Positions 5,910 to 10,055 of a stretch of 10,055 nt of DNA are shown in pieces; position 1 is the stretch's first letter; every line of letters starts with the position of its first letter. Where the stretch lies: contig JAKEHX010000588.1 in NCBI GenBank assembly GCA_022614795.1, forward strand, positions 1 through 10,055, read 5' to 3'. Both the position numbers and the translations under genes were made by a program. A model generated the notes under the pieces. That model was not told the origin of the DNA, did no database searches, and saw only the letters and a program-made list of their open reading frames with translations. This DNA is from Planctomycetaceae bacterium (lineage in GTDB: Bacteria > Planctomycetota > Planctomycetia > Pirellulales > Pirellulaceae).

Positions 5910-6566
5910 GTGAATTCCGACGCTCGCCCTCTCGTCGCGCGGCTCTATCATCGCTATCTCGAAGACGAGAACTCGGCTGCATTCGTCGCAGCCGTGTCGC
6001 GGCACTATCTGACGAGCAGCTTGGAACGATTGGCGGCCGGCGGCGATCATGTGGCGCGGCGGGCGTCGATCATGGCACTCGGCTTCCTGGGAGATTATTC
6101 GCACAACGCTGTGCTCGGCCGGGCCCTCGTCGATCGGGACCGCGGCGTGCGACTGCTGGCTGACAACGGCATCCGGGCCCTCTGGCGGCGGGACGGCAAC
6201 CAGCAGCACCGCCAGCAACTCGCCCGCATCTGCCGCCTCAATCAGGGCTCGCAGTACGACGCGGCGGTGCACGAGGCCGAGGTGCTGATCGACGACGCCC
6301 CGTGGTTTGCCGAAGCCTGGAACCAGCGCGGCATCGGGCTCTTTGCCCAGCGGCGATTCGACGAGGCCGCCAACGACTGCCATCAGACGCTCGAGCTGAA
6401 CCCGTTCCATTTCGGCGCCGCCGTCGGCATGGCCCACTGCTACCTGGAACTCGACGAGCCGATGGCCGCTCTCGAGAACTTCCGCCGGGCCATTCAACTG
6501 CATCCCGACCTGGAGGATGTCCGGGTGCAGATCGACTATCTGCAGCGAACGCTCGAGGAGAAGTAG
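5910..6566 (+). CDS. HEAT-like and TPR repeat protein
   Basis: The product is a 218-residue soluble helical-repeat protein, probably a protein-binding scaffold. After an N-terminal helix (RPLVARLYHRYLED), residues about 49-95 form HEAT-like helices (ARRASIMALGFLGDY, VLGRALVDRDRGVRLLADNGIRAL). Three TPR units follow: about 104-131 (YDAAVHEAEVLIDDAP), 134-165 (AEAWNQRGIGLFAQRRFDEA ... LELNP) and 168-201 (AAVGMAHCYLELDEPMAALENFRRAIQLHP). The GTG at 5910 is chosen because GGAG (5900-5903) lies 6 nt upstream. An earlier in-frame GTG at 5838 has no ribosome site and adds an unlike segment. No signal peptide or catalytic domain is visible. The partner and cellular role are unknown. It ends directly against a terminator-like palindrome. 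Confidence 0.8.
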   Translation: MNSDARPLVARLYHRYLEDENSAAFVAAVSRHYLTSSLERLAAGGDHVARRASIMALGFLGDYSHNAVLGRALVDRDRGVRLLADNGIRALWRRDGNQQHRQQLARICRLNQGSQYDAAVHEAEVLIDDAPWFAEAWNQRGIGLFAQRRFDEAANDCHQTLELNPFHFGAAVGMAHCYLELDEPMAALENFRRAIQLHPDLEDVRVQIDYLQRTLEEK

Positions 6567-6589
6567 GACGGATTTTCAATCCGTCTTCT
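6567..6589 (+). terminator. Palindrome/terminator candidate after the HEAT-TPR gene
   Basis: GACGGATTTTCAATCCGTC at 6567-6585 forms an 8-bp perfect stem with a 3-nt loop, beginning on the base after the stop codon and followed by TTCT. The T-tract is weak for an intrinsic terminator, so it may instead be a dispersed palindromic repeat. Confidence 0.5.
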
Positions 6590-6642
6590 GCATTCCGCCC
6601 GCCCACCTCGGCAGGACCTACTATTTCGCCATGCCGCTCGAT

Positions 6643-6648
6643 TACAAT
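6643..6648 (+). promoter_or_regulatory. Candidate -10 box (TACAAT) for the FG-GAP gene
   Basis: TACAAT matches the -10 consensus at five of six positions and lies 44 nt before the ATG. It shares the core TACAATTC with the site at 9101. No good -35 is visible. Confidence 0.3.
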
Positions 6649-6692
6649 TCCGCGTAATCGATCGACCCGCTTCAATCCTTGGAACTTCCCAC

Positions 6693-7889
6693 ATGACTCG
6701 TTGCCCATTGATGGCCGCGCTCGCCGCCGTTGCTGTTTTGTTGACCGTCGTCGCGCCGGCCTCCGCTCAGCAGCCGTCGGGCAAAGTCACGTTCAAAAAG
6801 ACGGTCCTCGACACGACCTTCCGCAGCGAAGGGGTCGCGGTCGGCGATTTCAACCACGACGGCAAACGCGACATCGCCGCCGGCACGGTCTGGTATGCCG
6901 CCCCCGATTGGAAGATGCAGCTCACGGGCGAAAAGGCCCCCGAGCACAACCCGCTGGCCTACAGCCGCAGCTTTCAGACCTTTGCCGAAGACCTGAGCGG
7001 CGACGGCTGGGACGACATCATCGTCGTCGAGTTTCCGGGCGAGAAAACGACCTGGCTGGAGAACCCCAAAAAGCCGGAGACGGCCTGGCCCCGCCACACG
7101 CTGGCGGAGGTAACCAATAACGAGAGCCCGCAGCTCGTCGATGTCGATGGCGACGGCAAGCGGGACCTGTTGGCCGCGTTTTCGCCCGACCCGAAAAACG
7201 TCGATGGGCCGGAGCGGAAAATGGGCTTCTTTACCCGCCAGTCGGATGCGACAAAACCCTGGACCATTCATGCTGTCTCAGCCGCCGGCGCGCCAAGTAC
7301 GAATCGCTTTTCGCACGGCGTGGGTCTGGGCGACGTGAACGGCGACCGGCGCGGCGACATCGTCGTTCCGCAAGGCTGGTGGGAGGCCTCCGAGAATGGA
7401 GCAACGGGCGAGTGGAAGTTCCACGCCGCGCCGCTGGGAGAGAACTGCGCCCAGATGTATGTGTACGACTTCGACGGCGACGGCGACGGCGACGTGCTTT
7501 CCTCAGCCGCCCATGCCGTTGGCATGTGGTGGCACGAGCAGCTTCCCGAGGGAAAGTGGAAAACGCACGAGATCGACAAGAGCTTTACGCAGACGCACGC
7601 CCTCTGCCTGGCCGACATCAATGGCGACGGCTTGGCCGATTTTGTGACCGGCAAACGCTGGTGGGCCCACGGTCCCAAGGGGGACATCGACCCCGACAAG
7701 CCGGCGGTGATGTATTGGTTCGAGCTGCAGCGGGAAGGGGGCAAGCCGAGGTGGATTCCGCATCAATTCGACCACGACAGCGGCGTGGGCACGCAGTTCG
7801 AAGTCGCCGACGTCAATGGCGACGGCCTGTTGGACGTGGTCACCGCCAACAAGAAGGGCGCGTACTACTTCCAGCAGGCGCGGGAGTAG
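6693..7889 (+). CDS. Secreted FG-GAP/VCBS-repeat beta-propeller protein
   Basis: This 398-residue protein has a signal peptide (MTRCPLMAALAAVAVLLTVV, likely cleaved at APASA-QQ after residue 25). Seven calcium-binding-type DxDxDG-like loops follow, starting at D52 (DFNHDGKRD), D100 (DLSGDGWDD), D150 (DVDGDGKRD), D214 (DVNGDRRGD), D259 (DFDGDGDGD), D308 (DINGDGLAD) and D373 (DVNGDGLLD). Seven evenly spread motifs suggest a complete seven-bladed propeller like integrin-type FG-GAP domains. Aromatic blade edges recur (VWYAAPDW, QGWWEASENG, KRWWAHGPKG). There is no fused enzyme, dockerin or sorting domain, so the protein is probably a free periplasmic or secreted binding protein with an unknown ligand. 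The ATG at 6693 leads straight into the signal peptide. It is convergent with the thiolase gene, 10 nt apart. Confidence 0.88.
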   Translation: MTRCPLMAALAAVAVLLTVVAPASAQQPSGKVTFKKTVLDTTFRSEGVAVGDFNHDGKRDIAAGTVWYAAPDWKMQLTGEKAPEHNPLAYSRSFQTFAEDLSGDGWDDIIVVEFPGEKTTWLENPKKPETAWPRHTLAEVTNNESPQLVDVDGDGKRDLLAAFSPDPKNVDGPERKMGFFTRQSDATKPWTIHAVSAAGAPSTNRFSHGVGLGDVNGDRRGDIVVPQGWWEASENGATGEWKFHAAPLGENCAQMYVYDFDGDGDGDVLSSAAHAVGMWWHEQLPEGKWKTHEIDKSFTQTHALCLADINGDGLADFVTGKRWWAHGPKGDIDPDKPAVMYWFELQREGGKPRWIPHQFDHDSGVGTQFEVADVNGDGLLDVVTANKKGAYYFQQARE

Positions 7890-7899
7890 TGAAACGGGG

Positions 7900-9081
7900 C
7901 TACGACGCCCGCTCCACGATCATGGCGACCGCGTTTCCGCCCCCCAAGCATAAGGCCGCCAGTCCGTAGCGCAGCTTGCGCTCGACTAAGGCGTGCAGCA
8001 GCGTGACCAGCACCCGCGCGCCGCTGGCGCCGATCGGGTGGCCGAGAGCGATCGCGCCGCCGTGGACGTTGACCTTAGCCGGGTCGAGATCCAGCGGGCG
8101 CATGCATGCCAGGCACTGCGATGCGAACGCTTCATTCAGCTCCACGAGGTCGATTTCGTGGATTGATAGCCCAGCTTTGGCCAGCACCGCCTGGATGGCG
8201 CTGACGGGGGCGATGAACAGATCCTTGGGCTCGACGCCGCTGGTGGCCGTGGCCACGATCCGGGCTCTAATCGCGGATTTCGTCGCATTGGCAACGCTCT
8301 CGCTTACCACGACAACGGCTGCCGCTCCGTCGCTGATTTGCGAGGCATTGCCGGCGGTCGCCGTGCCGTCTGGAGCGAAAGCCGGACGAAGCTTCGCCAG
8401 ATCGGCAGGCAGGCAATTTGGACGGGGCCCTTCGTCACGTTCGACCGTCGTTTCCGCTTTGCCGGACTTGACGCTCACGGGGACGATCTGGCGCTGAAAA
8501 TTGCCGGCCGACTGGGCCTCGACGGCCCGGCGATGGCTCTGGGCGGCGAAGGCGTCCTGCTCCTCGCGGCTGATGCCGCATTTGGCGGCGATGTAATCGG
8601 CCAGCGACCCCATCCCCTTGTCTTCAACGGCGCACCACAGCCCGTCGTGCTGCATCGAATCGATGGCCTCTTGCGCGCCGAATTTCCAGCCGCTGCGCAC
8701 GCCCGGCAAGAGGTGCGGCGCCAGGCTCATGTTTTCCATGCCGCCGGCGACGATTGTCTCGGCATCGCCGGCGCGAATCGCCTGGTCGGCCAGCATCACC
8801 GCTTTGAGCCCGCTGCCGCAGACCTTGTTGATCGTGACCGCCCCGACCGTTGGCGGAATTCCCGCTGCCAGCGCCGCCTGCCGGGCGGGCGCCTGGCCGA
8901 CCCCTGCCGACAGGACGTTGCCGAGGATCACCTCATTCACCGCGTTGGGCATCAAGCCCGAGTCGGCAAGCGCGGCGCGGATCGCCACGGCCGCCAGACG
9001 CGGCGCGGGAACCGCGGCTAGCGACCCCAAGAGCTTTCCAATCGGCGTCCGCCGGGCGGCAAGGATGTAGGAATCTGGCAT
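7900..9081 (-). CDS. Acetyl-CoA C-acetyltransferase-type thiolase
   Basis: A thiolase of this type interconverts two acetyl-CoA with acetoacetyl-CoA and CoA in the cytosol, feeding polyester or ketone-body-type metabolism or ending beta-oxidation. The 393-residue protein has the usual family length and both halves. Numbering from the ATG at 9081, the acyl-carrying Cys88 is in INKVCGSGLKAV, Asn316 is in ELNEAF, His348 in GGAIALGHPIGASG and the proton-transfer Cys378 in CLGGGNAVAM. The covering loop (MQHDGLWCAVEDKGMGSLAD) is also recognisable. The ATG is preferred over a TTG two codons earlier because GAGG lies 7 nt upstream of it. Chain-length preference cannot be read from the sequence, and a longer-chain beta-ketothiolase is the main alternative. 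It stands alone on its strand. Confidence 0.92.
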   Translation of the reverse strand: MPDSYILAARRTPIGKLLGSLAAVPAPRLAAVAIRAALADSGLMPNAVNEVILGNVLSAGVGQAPARQAALAAGIPPTVGAVTINKVCGSGLKAVMLADQAIRAGDAETIVAGGMENMSLAPHLLPGVRSGWKFGAQEAIDSMQHDGLWCAVEDKGMGSLADYIAAKCGISREEQDAFAAQSHRRAVEAQSAGNFQRQIVPVSVKSGKAETTVERDEGPRPNCLPADLAKLRPAFAPDGTATAGNASQISDGAAAVVVVSESVANATKSAIRARIVATATSGVEPKDLFIAPVSAIQAVLAKAGLSIHEIDLVELNEAFASQCLACMRPLDLDPAKVNVHGGAIALGHPIGASGARVLVTLLHALVERKLRYGLAALCLGGGNAVAMIVERAS

Positions 9082-9091
9082 GAGCAACCTC

Positions 9092-9189
9092 GCTTTCCGC
9101 TACAATTCTACGGCTGCTTAAGGCCCTGACCATTCCAATCGACACTCACTCGCCCAATACCCCGGCCACTGCTCGGGGCTTTCCGCTAC
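9092..9189. repeat. 12-bp direct repeat GCTTTCCGCTAC
   Basis: Identical copies lie at 9092-9103 and 9178-9189, one overlapping the TACAAT box and the other ending just before the ATG at 9192. They could be paired operator half-sites or a small duplication. Confidence 0.5.
9101..9132 (-). promoter_or_regulatory. Divergent promoter region with overlapping -10 boxes
   Basis: The core TACAATTCTA (9101-9110) reads TACAAT on the plus strand (9101-9106, toward the aldo/keto reductase) and TAGAAT on the minus strand (9110-9105, toward the thiolase), each five of six. The minus-strand box has a -35-like TGGTCA (9132-9127) at 16 nt. The plus-strand box has no good -35. Confidence 0.4.
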
Positions 9190-9191
9190 GA

Positions 9192-10055
9192 ATGTCCCCA
9201 ACCGATCTTCGCCCGCTCGGCAGGAGCGGCATCCTCGTCTCGCCAGTCGCCCTCGGATGCTGGCCGATTTCGGGCATGACCAGCCTCGATGTGAACGAGG
9301 CGGACAGCCTGGCCACGATCCGCGCCGGGCTGGATGCGGGAATCAACTTTCTCGACACGGCTTTTGCCTATGGAGTGGCGGGCGAAAGCGACCGGCTGAT
9401 CGCCCGGGCGATCGAGGGCCGGCGCAATTCGGTCGTCATTGCCACGAAGTGCGGCATCCACTACTCCCCCGACCGCATTCGCGGATTCGACGCCCGGCCG
9501 AAGACCCTGCGCCGCGAGTGCGAAGAGAGCTTGCGGCGGTTGGCCACCGACCGCGTCGAGATGCTCTATCTGCACGCCTCCGATCAGAAAACGCCGCTTG
9601 CCGAATCGGCCGGCGAGCTGCGTCGCCTCATGGAAGAAGGCAAAACGCGGTCGATCGGAGTTTCCAACTTTTCGCTTGCGCAGGTGCGCGAGTTTCACGC
9701 CCTTTGTCCGGTTTCGGCCGTGCAGCCGCCGTACAACATGCTCCAGCGCCAGATTGAGGGCGACCTGGTCCCCTGGTGCCGCGAACACGGAGTTGCGATC
9801 TGCGTCTACTGGCCGCTGCTCAAGGGACTGCTCGCGGGCAAGCTGCCGCGCGACCACGTCTTCCGGCCCGGTGACGGCCGGGCGAAATACCCGATGTTCC
9901 AGGGCGAGGAATGGCGGAAAAACCAGGACTTTTTGGACGATCTGCGGGCGATTGCCAAGGGCGCAGGCAAAACCGTCGCGCAGCTGGTCGTTAATTGGAC
10001 CATTCACCAGCCGGGCATCACGGCGGCCCTTTGCGGAGCGAAGCGGCCGGAGCAA
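9192..10055 (+). CDS. Aldo/keto reductase (3' end beyond the window)
   Basis: This frame is open from the ATG at 9192 to the window end, giving 288 residues without a stop. It is an NAD(P)H-dependent oxidoreductase of the aldo/keto reductase superfamily, TIM-barrel fold. The catalytic tetrad is complete: Asp55 and Tyr60 in LDTAFAYG, Lys86 in ATKCG and His128 in YLHAS. Other family landmarks are LGRSGILVSPVALG at the start, GKTRSIGVSNFS (about 150-161), VQPPYNMLQRQIE, WPLLKGLLAGK and the beginning of the C-terminal cofactor region (GITAALCGAKRPEQ). The family normally has about 310-330 residues, so only a short tail is missing. Substrate cannot be deduced. No clear Shine-Dalgarno precedes the ATG. 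It is divergent from the thiolase across 110 nt. Confidence 0.92.
   Translation, partial: MSPTDLRPLGRSGILVSPVALGCWPISGMTSLDVNEADSLATIRAGLDAGINFLDTAFAYGVAGESDRLIARAIEGRRNSVVIATKCGIHYSPDRIRGFDARPKTLRRECEESLRRLATDRVEMLYLHASDQKTPLAESAGELRRLMEEGKTRSIGVSNFSLAQVREFHALCPVSAVQPPYNMLQRQIEGDLVPWCREHGVAICVYWPLLKGLLAGKLPRDHVFRPGDGRAKYPMFQGEEWRKNQDFLDDLRAIAKGAGKTVAQLVVNWTIHQPGITAALCGAKRPEQ

Noticed and set aside
4039..9081. A polyhydroxyalkanoate gene cluster spanning the PHA-type protein and the thiolase
   Set aside because: They are about 3.5 kb apart on opposite strands with unrelated genes between, and neither a synthase nor an acetoacetyl-CoA reductase is identifiable.
9186..10055. A 289-residue minus-strand frame at the right edge
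   Set aside because: It lies opposite an aldo/keto reductase with a full catalytic tetrad, so it is a shadow frame.

Overview
The window looks like chromosomal DNA of a planctomycete, probably Pirellulales-like. The reasons are high GC, short operons with frequent strand switches, FG-GAP and secretin-N-domain secreted proteins, an mfnB-type C1-cofactor gene, and short intergenic heptamer and palindrome repeats. The assignment is inference from gene content, not a database match. No phage, transposase, CRISPR array, tRNA or rRNA was found, and most genes are housekeeping or metabolic.

Layout, left to right. Positions 1-71 (-) hold the N-terminus of a gene running off the left edge. Positions 105-989 (-) encode N-carbamoylputrescine amidase (aguB). 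It is divergent from epoxyqueuosine reductase (queG, 1208-2239 +). The gap between them carries inverted arrays of the heptamer GGGTTCA/TGAACCC, one arm against each gene's 5' end, and queG has no ATG or GTG at its expected start. After queG comes a 21-bp inverted repeat flanked by 14-bp near-identical direct repeats. Next is a two-gene unit: a two-helix membrane protein of unknown function (2424-2969) overlapping mfnB (2966-3679) by ATGA. A candidate sigma70-type promoter then precedes a second unit, a 67-residue hypothetical protein (3836-4039) overlapping a polyhydroxyalkanoic acid system-type protein (4039-4341).

Convergent to that unit is a secreted protein made of secretin/STN-type N-domains without a secretin barrel (4357-5493 -). 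A 416-nt divergent gap follows, then a HEAT-TPR repeat protein (5910-6566 +) ending in a terminator-like palindrome, and a secreted seven-motif FG-GAP/VCBS protein (6693-7889 +). An acetyl-CoA C-acetyltransferase-type thiolase (7900-9081 -) is convergent to it. The thiolase is divergent from an aldo/keto reductase (9192 onward +) that runs off the right edge.

The genes do not form one pathway. They touch polyamine synthesis (aguB), tRNA modification (queG), methanofuran-type C1 cofactor synthesis (mfnB), acyl-CoA or polyester metabolism (thiolase, PHA-type protein) and cell-envelope or secreted proteins. I see no convincing new defence or mobile system. The most unusual signals are the intergenic repeats and the displaced queG start.
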